DNA of 64,000 nt from Phlebotomus papatasi (lineage: Eukaryota; Arthropoda; Insecta; Diptera; Psychodidae), in the NCBI RefSeq assembly GCF_024763615.1, contig NC_077223.1, positions 16,492,001-16,556,000 on the forward strand. The letters run 5' to 3'. Of the stretch, positions 35,336-47,238 are shown piece by piece; position 1 is the first letter of the stretch, and every line of letters begins with the position of its first letter. A model generated the notes under the pieces. It searched no databases, had not been told where the DNA came from, and saw only the letters and a program-made list of their open reading frames with translations. The position numbers and the translations under genes were made by a program.

Positions 35336-36403
35336 TAGGGTAAATGCTCATAATTTTGGACAGTCTGTTTATAAGCATCGATGTTCCAACTTTGAAGTGC
35401 AATATTTTCAATAGTAATTGACTTTTTTTTGTTATTCTCTTTTCAGAAGGGTTGTTTAGAAATTTGGGAAGGGTTTATTGTCTTTGTTTTTACTAAAATT
35501 AGTCTTAATACGTTTAAAAATGAATTGATATGTAGAGGTGAATTTGACTCGAATTTTGGACAACTTGGTTATTAATTTGGACACTTGGCTTTAAATTTGG
35601 ACAGCTAATCCGCCTTAATAGGATGCCCATTGTTTTTCATTTCATGAACCAATCTTACGAAGTCCTCTTCCTGTTCATGTAAGGGAAACGTAGAATGTCA
35701 CAAGAAGCCCGGAAACTTTCCATATCATTCATTAAAGTGAGATGACTTCGGTACTCCAAGTACGTGCGGATTCGCTCATTCCCTGGCCTTCCCGGGAGCC
35801 TTTCAAGGCTTTTCTTGCTACATCTCATTCGTAGAGATGATGTTTTTTGTTTCTCCAGGAATTCGTCCAACCTACTCATCACAAAAGCTAAAACTTCACG
35901 AAATTTCGTGAGAAAAACACCTGTCCAAAATAAGGAGTATCACCTCACTGGTGAATCTCTTAGAAAATTTCCCATTTTTCACACGAAAAATCTAATTCAC
36001 AAGGAAAATCTCACTTCAGGTCAAATCTACAAATCACCACTAACGTGAATCAACACAATATTCAATGAATATTTAATAATATCATTCAAAAAAGCGAAGA
36101 AACATTGTTAGTACTTCACCACAGCTAAATAAGACTGAAGTAAACACGAAGTTCTGTCATATTTCTCGTAAGCAATTGCTCACACTGAATTTTCAACAAA
36201 GCAATTTCAACTCAAATAAATTCAAAATTTAACGTATTTAGTGGTAAAATCTTCCAAAAAGAACAAATATTTAGATAGAATTCATTATTCATCAAATATT
36301 GGAATTAAAATCCATCATTTTAATCAATTTATATTTAGTGTCCAATTTTCACCTAATAGTGTCTTAATTTAGAAACTGTCCAAAATTATGAGTCCTTACC
36401 CTA
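35336..36403 (-). mobile_element. ~1.05 kb TA-AGGGTAA element, copy 1
   Basis: TA borders enclose GGGTAAATGCTCATAATTTT and a mirrored right end (AAAATTATGAGTCCTTACCC). An inverted copy occupies 39340-40385 and appears to match along nearly the whole length with frequent substitutions. The interior carries a short reading frame conserved between the copies (separate entry). No DDE transposase was recognised. Confidence 0.87.
35655..35882 (-). CDS. Short conserved reading frame of unknown function in the 1.05 kb element
   Basis: The 75-codon frame starts MMSRLDEFLEKQKTSS and contains RLPGRPGNERIRTYLEYRS and FRASCDILRFPYMNRKRTS. The inverted element copy at 39863-40085 encodes a close relative after one frame correction, with many matching residues in the order RLPGRP.NERIRTYL.YRS, NDMESF and RFPY. 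In another frame both copies also keep VHEMKNNGHP just downstream, followed by a stop. No domain is recognised, no membrane segment is seen, and the charged composition suggests a soluble or nucleic-acid-binding protein. It may be a captured host exon or a remnant of the element's own protein. Expression is unknown, and the second copy is broken. Confidence 0.4.
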   Translation of the reverse strand: MMSRLDEFLEKQKTSSLRMRCSKKSLERLPGRPGNERIRTYLEYRSHLTLMNDMESFRASCDILRFPYMNRKRTS

Positions 36404-36483
36404 ATGCTTTTTTTATTTTATCAAATTTGTTTTAAAAACAAAATGCCTTTTCTTTTGCACAAAGATAAATATTTTGTAAAATG

Positions 36484-36804
36484 GTTCGTAAATTTTTGTA
36501 AATTCCTACTCGAGACTTACAAAATGCTCGTAAATCCACTCACAAACAAGTTTGTAAGAGTTTGTACATTTTCACAAACTTTGTTCGTAACATGAGTCAC
36601 TGGACAAGCTATTTTTCTACAAACATTTGTTCGTACATTTTTGTTTATCTGACAAAAATTTACAAGCAAATGACAAAATCAGAAATGCTTATTAATAATC
36701 AATTTACAAACAATGTTTGTGAAGAATTACAAATATTTACAAACTTTTTAGTGAGTTATACAATTTTCGAGCATTTCGTAAGTCCTCAGTAGGAATTTAC
36801 GAAC
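36484..36804. mobile_element. MITE with GTAAATTCCTACT arms
   Basis: The arms at 36498-36534 and 36767-36804 are imperfect inverted repeats of about 37 bases (GTAAATTCCTACTcGAG and mirror). The interior is rich in ACAAAC and TTTGTAAG phrases. Ends are approximate. Confidence 0.65.
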
Positions 36805-36808
36805 ATCT

Positions 36809-36996
36809 GAGGTAAAATGAGGTAATTTGGAACCATTTATAATTTGGGACATTTGAGAATTTCTCACTATTTAACGACTACTGATGATGATTAAGAAGGA
36901 TAGCAACAGCTTTTCTTGCTTTTGAGTCTCTAAAACAGTGAGAAAATCTCAAATGTCCCAAATTGTGAATCGTTCCAAAATACCCCATTTACCCTA
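36809..36996. mobile_element. GGTAAA...TTTACC MITE
   Basis: The ends GGTAAAATGAGGTAATTTGG and its mirror (CCAAAATACCCCATTTACCC) continue inward through AATTTGGGACATTTGAGA on both sides. A right-hand TA is clear (36995-36996); the left border is less so. Confidence 0.75.
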
Positions 36997-37151
36997 CGAA
37001 CAATTTTACGAAATATTTTTTTTTTCTATCTGGTCCCTTGCTGATTAACATTTTGACGGAGCATTGGGTCACCAGTGATCTTAAAGAAATAATTCATATT
37101 TTCACTACAGAAATGTACTTTTGCCTTGGGATTGTAAACAATATCAGCTAA

Positions 37152-37350
37152 TAGGAGAAAGTGCGCTACCTTCGGATGACTCAAGCTTCGGACAAATAAT
37201 GTTCTTAATGGATTTTATCCATAACACTTTTATGGAAATTTGAGGCATTGGACTAGCTATTAAAATATAAAGCCAAATTCATTTAAAACATATTAAAAAA
37301 AAGGAATTGTTCGAAGCTTGAGTCGTCCGAAGGTAGCGCGCTTTTCCTTA
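37152..37350. mobile_element. TA-GGAGAAAGTGCGC MITE
   Basis: TA borders enclose GGAGAAAGTGCGCTACCTTC and a mirrored right end (GAAGGTAGCGCGCTTTTCC). The arms continue through GACTCAAGCTTCG. No coding capacity. Confidence 0.85.
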
Positions 37351-38490
37351 ATCAGAAAAAAAATAATTTTTGGGTCAATGGTCCTTAAGGGATTAATCCC
37401 GCAAGTTCAATTATTCAATTTTATTTTTTTCCATCCTCGTAGTTCCCATAAGGGATATTAAGGGATAGTTACGATTCTTTAATACCCCCTTGATTTTCCT
37501 CAAGCTTTCCCGTTTACGCGGTATTTGGAAAAGTTGTGAAAAACTTCTGAATATGACATTGAGTCCCAAAACCATCCCCATTTCTCTTACCACACCATTT
37601 TCTTGTATGAAAATGTGTGCTGAAGGAAATCGGTACATGAAATTCTATATTCATAAACACGAATTTGCTCACTTAATCCACTGACATATAGGAGTGAGTG
37701 GAGTTTCTTTTTTCCTCAACGACGGATAAATTCCACCTTGCTATCAAATGGGAAAGACTTCCTTCGCGTTTTGGCGAATCTTCCCTCATTCACATATGTA
37801 AAATACATCCATGAACAAAACCCGCCTTTGGGGATTTCCAGTAAGATGGGTTGGTTTTGGGAAGGAGGTTGACTTGTATAGAAAGGATCGGTAGTATAGA
37901 GAAGATGGGGAAGAATTTATGAGAAAAATTCGCTTCCACCGAAAACGACAACCGGGAATGGTGTAATATGAAGATGATTGAGAAATGGCTTTCAGCGGGA
38001 GCCCAAGAAAAGACATCTCATACCCATAACCACGAAAATTTCATTTAATATGTCAGACTACATGAAATTCACCATTGAGATGTTCACTCATGGCTTCAAT
38101 AATTATTTTCTTCACACAGGAAAATTTTATCTATGCATAACACCCTCGCCAAGATAATACAGATGGGTGGAAGGTGGTGGAATTTATTTTTATAGTGCAT
38201 CATAGCACTTTGGAAAATGCTCTGTGGAATTATCTCTTGCCATAAATTATAATTTTCCTTAAATTAATTTTGCACTCTGTTTGCTGCTGCAAGATATTAT
38301 TTGGTAGTCAGGATGATATTTTATGATCAGCACGGTTACTGTGAAAATTCGTGGCGAATTTTAGAAAAAAAATCAACAATATAAATTGCAATTAGATTAA
38401 TCTCAACGGAGCCAAAACTCAATAAGTCTTTAAGAATATGCAACAATTTGGAAAGGTAAATATACACTAAATCTAAGATTGTGTAGAATA
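37351..38490. other. Gene-free DNA
   Basis: No gene is supported. Short overlapping frames at 37411-38016 lie on both strands without recognised motifs. Confidence 0.35.
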
Positions 38491-39123
38491 TAGAGGGAGG
38501 TGGGGCTACTTTGAAGTGTGGAGTTATATTGGATATGTGACATTTTCACATTTTTCTAAAAAAAAAAAACTGGGCTTTAACGTAGAGTAATATAGCTCTT
38601 CAAAACAATTATGCCACTCAATAAAATAATTATAACGGCATTATCACACTTGCACATTAAAATTTTAATGTAATTCACAATAATTGTCGCTTGTGAGCGT
38701 CCAAATATGTTATTTGTGTCTTTGAGTCACTTAATATTTGGGTTTTTTCTATTTATTGATAAAGAAGTGAACTTGGACTGCAAAAATAAGTTTAAATTTA
38801 CCTAAAGCATAAATATTTTTCACATTAAAAAATTAAAGAGAAAATTGCATTAATTTTTGGCATTAATGCTATAAATCAATTTATATCAAATTTTGCGGGC
38901 CAAGTCTACCTTTTTATCAACAAATAGGTCAAATTTTGAATATAAAATGATTCAAACACACAAATTACATATTTGGACTCTCACCAGCGACAATTAATGT
39001 GAATCATATTAAAATTTTAATGTGCAAGTGTGATAACACAGTAAAACCCAGCTTCCTTTAGAAAAATGCAAAAAAAGTCGTATATTGTAGCCCCACAGCT
39101 CAAAATGGTACCATTCCTCCCTA
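38491..39123. mobile_element. TA-GAGGGAGGTGGGGCTAC MITE interrupted by a family A MITE
   Basis: The left end GAGGGAGGTGGGGCTACTTT and the right end (GTAGCCCCACAGCTC ... TTCCTCCC-TA) are inverted repeats. The element at 38636-39041 splits them, so this host element is older. The GTGGGGCTAC core is shared with 63315-63500. Confidence 0.75.
38636..39041 (-). mobile_element. TWA-flanked MITE (family A), copy 3 (nested)
   Basis: It is inverted relative to copies 1 and 2, starting CGGCATTATCACACTTGCAC and ending in the mirror of CTGTGTTATC. TAA flanks both ends (38633-38635 and 39042-39044). Confidence 0.87.
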
Positions 39124-39339
39124 TAGAATTTTTCGTTGTAAAATTTGAGGAAAGAAATTGAAATCAAATTTTCCTACGATTAATTTTAAGAAATTAAATT
39201 TTTTCATATATTTTACTGTTATAAAACTTCTTTTTGTAGGCCCTGATATAGGCCCTTTTTTGTCATAAATAATGTCAAATAATATTGCAAGTTCTGAAGG
39301 GAAAATGGGGGACCCTAACTGCTTTAATTCATTAAGCAA

Positions 39340-40385
39340 TAGGGTAAGGGCTCATAATTTTGTCCAGTTTCTTATTTTGGACACTTTGAGGATAAAATTG
39401 GACACTAAAAATAAATTGATTAAAATGATGGATTTTTATTCCAATATTTGATGAATAATGAATTCTATCTAAATATTTGTTCTCTTTTGAAGATTTTAAC
39501 ACTAAATACGTTAAATTTTGAATATGATTTGAGTTAAAATTGCTTTGTTGAAAATTCAGTGTGAGCAATTGTTTAAGAGAAATATGACAGAACTTCGTGT
39601 TTACTTCAGTTCTTATTAAGCTATGGTGAAGTACTAACAATGTTTCTCTCGCAAGTGATATTATTGAATATTCATTGAATATTGTATTGATTCACGTTAG
39701 TGGTGATTTGTACATTTGACTTGAAATGAGATTTGCCTTGTGAATTAGGTTTTTCGTGTGAAAAATGAGAAATTTTCTACGAGGTTCACCAGTGAGGTGA
39801 TTCTCGTTATTTTACACAGGTGTTTTTCTCTCTCGAAATTTCGTAAACTTTTAGCTTTTGTGATGACTAGGTTGGACAAATGCCTGGAGAAACAAAGAAG
39901 CATCATCTCTACGAAAGAGATGTAGCGAGAAATGCCTTGAAAGGCTCCCGGGAAGGCCAGAGAATGAGCGAATCCGCACGTACTTGCAGTACCGAAGTCA
40001 ACTCATTTTAATAAATGATATGGAAAGTTTCTGGGATTCTTGTGACATTCAACGTTTCCCTTACATTATTAGAAAGAGGACTTGATAAGGTAGGTTCATG
40101 AAATGAAGAACAATGGGCATCCTGTTGAGGCGGATTAGCTGTTCAAATTTACAGCAAAGTTGTCCAAAATTCGAGTCAAATTCTCCTCGACATATCAATT
40201 CATTTTTAAATGTATGAAAACTAATTTTAGTAAAAATAAAGACAATAAGACCTTGCCAAGTTTCTAAACAACCCTTCTGAAAAGGGAGTAACAAAAAAGT
40301 CAATTAGTATTGAAAATATCTCACTTCAAACTTGGAACATCGTTGCTTATAAGCAGTCTGGTCAAAATTATGAGCCCTTACCCTA
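39340..40385 (+). mobile_element. ~1.05 kb TA-AGGGTAA element, copy 2 (inverted)
   Basis: TA borders enclose GGGTAAGGGCTCATAATTTT and its mirrored right end. It is the inverted counterpart of 35336-36403 and is 1046 bases long. The internal reading frame (39863-40085) has one frameshift near 39920 and a stop after ACATTATT. Confidence 0.87.
39863..40085 (+). pseudogene. Broken second copy of the element's short reading frame
   Basis: It begins MTRLDKCLEKQRS and meets a stop near 39920. A frame shifted by one then continues as CLERLPGRPENERIRTYLQ with NDMESFWDSCDIQRFPY. Upstream of the ATG this copy stays open through FRKLLAFV, so the ancestral protein may have started earlier. It matches 35655-35882. 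Confidence 0.45.
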
Positions 40386-41700
40386 TTTTTGAGAAATTTT
40401 TATTTTACTAATTCGGAAATTAGGCTAAATCTCTAGTCTGAAGACCGCATTTTGAAGTGCTTTCAACTTCCACGGACAGAAATGTCTACATTCGCTTATT
40501 TAACGGATTTTCTGCACCTGCATATGAATGAGAGTATGCAGCATCATAGGATTAAAGGATTAAGATTGATGAGTTCGACCGCTTGCAGGGTTAATAATTG
40601 TCGAATAATCCGTATGCTTTGCATGCTTCCTAGGAAAATTAGATTAACTCTAAAGATTTTCAGTATCTGCTATATCTCTTAAGGCAACGAATTTTTCAAC
40701 TAACCATTTTTCTGCAGAATAATGTCATTTGTCTTTTATTATATCGGAGCTTGCAATATTTCTTACTGGTACACTATTTATTCTCTCCATTGCTGATCGT
40801 TTAATGTGCAATTATTGACACTAAATCAATTGCTGAGGAGCATTAGTGTTTATACCATGGGATGGGACATTTTTCTTGGCGTCGCATCAATCATCTCCCG
40901 GAGAGCTTTCATGTCTGCATCCGGCGTCATTTGGCGTGAAATTGACCCAAAAGTGCAGGCCAAGAATTTAGCGTTAAATCAATCTTGCATCTTGTGTGAC
41001 AGTATTTTCTAGAATGAAAATTGAAAACGGACGTTCAATGGGTGTCATAGTTCATGAGAATTTCCCACACGCAGTGAACTCATGGCCTTTGGCGAAGAAA
41101 TTGATCTGTTTTTGGGTGGGAGAGTGAAAGGAATTAATTCGTCACAGAAAATTCAATTTGAGGGGCAATTTGTGCAAAATTGATGATCATCCCCATGGTT
41201 TTTCCCTCAACCAAAACCCTCTGACCCCATCGATGATATCACGGTACCTCGCGAATAAGGTCGGAAAAGGTGTTCAGTGCTATGGCTCTCTATTTGTGGG
41301 AAAGAATTCTACGAAGCTAACACAAGAAGAATTAAATTTATTGCCTCTTTTGATTAATTCAGCAGGAGTTTTCTTACGTGGCGATTAAAATGCAAATTGC
41401 TTCTCTCAACAAGAACATGACTCTTCTTTTAGAGCGGGGGTTTCTCAATTTTCATCCTGGGGTAGCTATTCAATTTTTTTTTGCCAACGTTTAAGAAATC
41501 ACCCGAAAGTTTCACTTCAGTGCGTTATACACTAAGAAAAAAACACGAAAATAGCGTAACAGAACTTCCAAAATTTGAATTGTTATAAAGTTTAAGAGTC
41601 TGACCTTTTATCTTCTTGCATTTCCTTCAAAATGAATTAATATGTATATATTTATCTTTAGCGTTATGTATGAGTCATATAATATATAATAAAGCAAGTG
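40386..41700. other. Gene-free DNA with one solo MITE end
   Basis: A lone end of the 5078-5288 family lies at 40425-40456 (GGCTAAATCTCTAGTCTGAA). The rest (40450-41400) is less AT-rich, with short open frames on the + strand but no recognised domain. Confidence 0.4.
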
Positions 41701-41919
41701 AGGGGAAACTGGAGCACCACCGAACACGGGGTAGCACCGAACATTGCGATTTTTTAATTGGATTTTAAACTTCAAAGAACGAGACCAGTATATTAATTCA
41801 TAGATATTATTATATAAGGATGCTTATCCACTGAAGAAATAGTCGTCATAATCTAAATAAGTTTAGAAATAAAAATCATTGATCAGTGATACCCCATATT
41901 CGGTGGTGCCCCATTTGCC
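41701..41919 (+). mobile_element. TA-GGGGAAACTGGGGC MITE (family C), copy 2 (decayed)
   Basis: The left end AGGGGAAACTGGAGCACCAC and the interior match family C. The right end is eroded (GGTGGTGYCCCAT instead of CCCCAGTTTCCCC), so one border is approximate. Confidence 0.75.
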
Positions 41920-42359
41920 GGTTTGCGGAATCATTTTGATCCCTTTAACTATATCTGTGCTTTAGAATTTTTAATTTTTACAATAAATTAATAAAAAATA
42001 TGTGTAATTGCAAACATGTACTCTGTACCTCGGATCGTCAGGAATTTAATCAAGTGTCTCAGGGAAGAATGGTTTTATAAATTAAATCTGGGCAATTGCA
42101 CTGTATTCTTGTGAGAGTTAAATGGTAAAAAGTAGCTAATAATTTTTAAAGATCATTCAATTTGAAGCAACAATGTGGTATTAACCTGACGATCCGAGGA
42201 ACACTGCCGATAGCTGGTACTCTTCCCTTATCCTGAATCCTGGCACTAAAGTTGTTAATCGTGCAAGTGGACTTATTTAATTTTTTGTAAAATATAAATA
42301 TTTTTTTTCAATGTAATTTTGGAATTAAAACATTATTGGAAATTTCTTCTCCATTATCT

Positions 42360-42872
42360 TATGCCCTGAACACACTTACGACTTAAGCCGAGAGACGACT
42401 TAACGTAATTATAATCAAAATAATGTTCAAATTACTTTTCCTGATAATTGGCAAACTTTTTGTTCAATATTAATTGTATTTAAATATAGAGAATCGTCAA
42501 TAAGAGCGAGTGATACTCAAATAAACCAGTCTTCTTTCGGATTACTTTTCCATCAGTTTCTGACCAATCCGTCTCTCGGCTTATGTCGAAAAATGGTTTA
42601 GGGGAAACTGGTGCACCGCCAAACACGGGGTAGCACCAAACACTGCGATTTTTTAATCAGATTTTCGACTTCTAAGGATAAGATCTATAGAAATTAAGAG
42701 GCATTTTAGGGATGCTTGTCCACTGAAGAAATGCTCCAGATAGACCAAATAGTTGAGAAATAAAAATTAGTGTTTAATGATACCCCGTGTTTGGTGGTGC
42801 CCCAGTTTCCCCTAGTTAGTGGGAAACTGAAACCACCACTCAAGCTTAAGTCGTAAGAGTGTCTAGGGCATT
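42360..42872. mobile_element. MITE with ACTTACGACTTAAGC arms, interrupted by family C
   Basis: The left arm ATGCCCTGAACACACTTACG and the right arm (CGTAAGAGTGTCTAGGGCAT) are inverted repeats split by the family C element at 42599-42814. A shorter relative is at 51789-51925, sharing AGCCGAGAGA and CATAATTATA-like phrases. Confidence 0.75.
42599..42814 (+). mobile_element. TA-GGGGAAACTGGGGC MITE (family C), copy 3 (nested)
   Basis: TA borders, GGGGAAACTGGTGCACCGCC at the left and GGCCCCAGTTTCCCC-like at the right. It is 216 bases long including borders. It lies inside the 42360-42872 element. Confidence 0.88.
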
Positions 42873-43109
42873 ACGCTCAGAACGAACCATAAAATTTGTG
42901 ATATCTCTGATTCTGTTAAAAATAATTTAACAAGTGATCTATCATTAAACTAATTAGCTCATTTACTAATATAATAAATTAATTTCCCTAGAGCCAAATC
43001 ATGATCATCTTGAATTATTTATGTCGAAGATGGCACAGAAGTGACAATAGTATCAATGAGTAATTTTTCCATTTTTTAATGGCAACTCTGTCCGTAAACA
43101 GAATTGACT

Positions 43110-43325
43110 TAGGGGAAACTGGGGCACCACCAAACACGGGGTGCCACCAAACAGTAATTTTTATTTCTAAACTATTTGGACTATCTCGATCATTCCTTCA
43201 GTAGACAAGCATCCCTAGAGTGCCTATAAATTCCTATCGGTCTTATCCTCTGATATCCAATATCCGATTAAAATATCGCAGTGTTTGGTGGTACCCCGTG
43301 TTTGGTGGTGCCCCAGTTTCCCCTA
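43110..43325 (-). mobile_element. TA-GGGGAAACTGGGGC MITE (family C), copy 4 (inverted)
   Basis: TA borders with perfect GGGGAAACTGGGGCACCACC termini. The interior is in the opposite orientation to copies 1-3 (GACAAGCATCCC near 43203). It has the same length as copy 3 and lies about 300 bases from it. Confidence 0.9.
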
Positions 43326-45107
43326 ACTCTCTGATACATTCGGAAATAGTTTATTAAAAGCTATCCAAACATTTATAAGTGAAAAAATAGCTTGAATTTT
43401 TGTTAAATGGTTAATTTTTCAAATTAACCTTAAATGTAATCCGCATATCTTTATATGTATATTTAGTTATTTTTAATTTTGAAGAATTTAATTTCTTGTA
43501 TCCCATTTAATTTAATTTTTATAGTCTTTTGTAGCAGTGTACAATTCTGTGTAGCCCACTTTGAAATGGCGGGAAAATTCTGATGGTACTCTTTCACGGG
43601 AATTTAGAGAAACAAATGGTAAGAAATGTGATAAATTGGATGACCTTTCATGCCTCTCAATGTTATATTCATTTCACGTCACATAGCCTTACCCTCGAGT
43701 GTTTTCCCTTTCATTTATCCTTACCCTCAAAATTGGGCAGTATCTCAGGATGTGAGTCCACTGTGTCCTCGACTTGTGGCTCCGACAAAAACTGTGTGTA
43801 GGTGACCGCAAACGGTATTTATAATATGATTTTCTTTTTTTTTTATTATTTTATTCCTCTTGCAGTGTTATAATTCAAATTTAGAATTTTTGGGCTAAAC
43901 AGCCTGGAAAATTGGTTGTGCTCGAGTAAACTCCCTTAAATTCTAAGGGGATGCTGAATGTTTGGAGAGCAGATGAAAATTTCGCGTACAGTGAAGAAAA
44001 TATTCCTTGCTCATCCCTCCAGGGTGGACTTTCTGTGTGAAAGGTATACATGAAGGCTTTTTTTTTCGTGCTTTTCCATGGCACAAAAGTAAATAAATAT
44101 GATGCGAAAGAGCATCGAGGAGAAGGGTGTTGTATAACACATGAGAGAAATATTGCATAATCGATTTTCCCACTCTTGTTCTTGGGGCCACCCTTTTCTT
44201 GGAGGATGAAACAGTAGCAAATGCCATTGTGAATATTGCGCCAAAATCGCTTTACTTCTTATCCATCTTTTTATATTGCCTTTATTATTTATGGCAACTC
44301 ATGAATACGAAATTTTTACAAGAAATTCCGCCTCAATGTTCCAGAAAAGGCTCCAGAGAATCCTTTTACTCCTGAGATTCTGGGCATGAAATTCACTGAA
44401 ATAACTCCTTGAGCTTTTCTATAATAGTGATAATTCTTATTTCTCGATCTATTTCTCAGCCCAATTAGAGATAACTTGGCGAAATGATTCGCATTTTTAT
44501 AAATTTCTTCCATCTCTCTTTTTATGTGACATAAAAATGCCATCAAGTGCCAAAGGGTGTATTTTTGGCAGAACAACCAACCAAAGATCTCATCTCGTTG
44601 CTTTGGTGAAAAGGGAAAAAATTGCATCATAAAAGAGATGAGTTATTTAAATAAAGAGCTCAGTTCTTCGTTATTTACATAATTATGATATTTTCAACTC
44701 TTTTATAAGGAAAGATAAATAGTGCAAACTTTACGAAGCTTTTTTTTATTTTTTTGGATAAAGAATGTATTTATTTTCACTAACAATTTTCAGTAGACAT
44801 ATAAGACAGCATTGTTTGAACGCATGGAAAACTCTGGTAAAATACTTGAAATACCTCATAAAGTCGACAGACAAGCAATTAATCTCTTATTGCACTACCT
44901 GGAATGTTTCTTGATTTATTTCCTGTTTGCTCCTCCATCATAAAATAGGGGCAAAGGAGAAGAAGAGACTTTGCGGAGAACTCGAAATTATGATATAGAA
45001 AAACCCTTAACTAAAGGAATTCTTCTCACCGGCTACATCATAAACAAATTCATCCAAAAATTATCAAGTGTTATTAAGAAAAAGGAAAAAAAAAATTTTC
45101 TGATCTA
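43326..45107. other. Gene-free DNA
   Basis: Overlapping frames of 67-104 codons on both strands at 43583-44630 show no recognised domain. The region is moderately AT-rich and single-copy in appearance. Confidence 0.4.
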
Positions 45108-45324
45108 TACGGAAAACTGGGGCACTATCAAACACGGGGTAGCACCAAAAACACTGCGATTTTTTAATCAGATATTTGACTTCAGAGGACAAGACTTATA
45201 GAAATTTATAGGCATTAGGGATGCTTGTCCACTGAAGAAATGGTATTAGATAGTACAAGTAGTTTAGGAATAAAAATTAGTGTTTGGTGCTAACCCGTGT
45301 TTAGTGGTGCCCCAGTTTCCCCTA
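45108..45324 (+). mobile_element. TA-GGGGAAACTGGGGC MITE (family C), copy 5
   Basis: The left end is slightly decayed (TA-CGGAAAACTGGGGCAC); the right end is intact (GGTGCCCCAGTTTCCCC-TA). The interior is shared with the other copies. Confidence 0.83.
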
Positions 45325-47238
45325 AAACTGAGGTTTTAAAGCTTTTACTTCAACTTTAAAACATGCATTTTCAATGTTGATGTTTTTCCAAAGTTTCAAG
45401 TTATTCGAAATAAAACTCTAGTTTTAAGAGATGATTCCTTAAAAACATCAGTTACTATACTCGACCAGTGAAATGCGTCAAACTTGATTAAAATTTTTGT
45501 TAATGCAAGAATTAAAAAAAAACTCCTCAATTTTGATATTGAATATTTACTATATCAAAAAAAAAACTAAATTAAGGAAATCATAAACGAAAAATTAAAA
45601 AATAATAAAACTTAAAATAACCAAAATAACTTAAGATATTCATAAAGGGTCATCATAGGGTGGTCTGATATTTCAGCCTTGAAATGGGATCCAGGAGGCC
45701 TGAAATACTCTTGCTTTAGTCAGGAATATAGTCCATTGCTGGTTAAACTATTGAAGTTTAATGACACAACAATTGTGAACTATGCTACGTCCTAGAAACT
45801 AAAATTAACTAATGTTAAATTAAGTTAAACAGAATTTCAAATCAATTCATAAAAGAATTGTCTCCATGGATCACCGGGGACTCAATTGTCCCTAAAGGGT
45901 TAACGAGTAAACAAATGTGCCACTCATGATTCGTTCACAATTACGATTAACTAATTAGAGCATTAATCAGCGGAATCATCCGATGACGGCGACTGATCAG
46001 TGCAATTTGCCGATCTAGTTCAGTCGCTAATCTTATTTTTGTAATCCATTCGCCATTTATATAGATACTTTATAATATTTGACCCGTTTGACCTCCCAAA
46101 GTAGATTGAATAAATGGATACGTTCATAACCTTATAGCCTTCAAATACACACAATATAATTTAATTTCGATAGATTATTTACATTGCTCTCTCTCTCTGA
46201 AATGGAGCATTAAAACAAATCGAGCATGAGAACGATGCCCACAAGTGAGAACTATACCGTGTCATGAACTTTATGAGCAATTTCAATGTACTTAATTGGC
46301 CAGGTATGAACTATATGTCGTTTCTGTGTCGCCGTGGGTAGAAACTTTAATAGTTCAACGCATGAGTCTATTTGCTAGAGTAATTAGAAAATATTGAGTG
46401 TGGAATAAATCTTGTTAGATTTCTTAGGTAACCTATCTTTTATTTTTTAAAGTTTACTAAAAAAAACTGTTACACTGAAAATTAAATTCTTGAAGTTAGG
46501 ATGAGTTGGTTAGTCTAGCTAGATTAATTTCTGTTTTATATACTTAGAAAATATGTACAGTATTGCTGTGCTCTATAAACAAATTTACAAAGTTAATATC
46601 GTAGGATTAACATTGCAATTCATCGATTCGGCTAGATTAGAAGACTTAGCAGAGAGCTTGAGACTTCATGTAGTGCTTAAGGTTGTAACTACAATATTGC
46701 TGGCTACAGTTCCAGTTATTGTATTGACAAATATTTATAAACAAAAAAATTATTTAACCATAATCATTTCAAGTACATGAACTCGTTTTGTTCCACGACA
46801 AATATTGATATGAAATGTTTATAAATAATAAAATTCTTACACTAAATAACATTTTATTTATGTTACTGAGCTCTTAGGAAGAAGAACTTCAATTGTTTTA
46901 CAATTCTCTGGCTTTATGGTATATAAAAAGAAATTTGATGTAAAATTTGGCAATTCAAAAACTTATTATATTAATGAGTTCATTAATTTGTTAAAAGTTA
47001 TTAAGATTCTAAATGCATCATCCGTAAAGCTACTACTTTTATGGACATCTGACTTGAGAGAAACATCTGGGGAACTTCTCTATTTTACCTCCTTAAATTT
47101 GGATAATAATATATATTAAAATTAGTTGGGACTTTTTACAATATAAGTTTTTTTTGGTCTTAAGATAAAGCCTTATTTCGTCCAAATGACCTTAAGCTTT
47201 ATAGAAAAACATTTGTATATATATTCAGAGAAGATTTA
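45325..47238. other. Gene-free AT-rich DNA with a lone TTAA terminus
   Basis: CCTAAAGGG-TTAA at 45891-45903 looks like one end of a piggyBac-type MITE without an identifiable partner. A 75-codon open frame at 46553-46780 has one hydrophobic segment but no recognised family. A CT microsatellite of about six repeats is near 46189. Confidence 0.35.

Noticed and set aside
46553..46780. 75-codon frame with a hydrophobic segment (VVLKVVTTILLATVPVIVLT)
   Set aside because: Considered as a chemoreceptor fragment, but no family signature, neighbouring exon or splice context was found.
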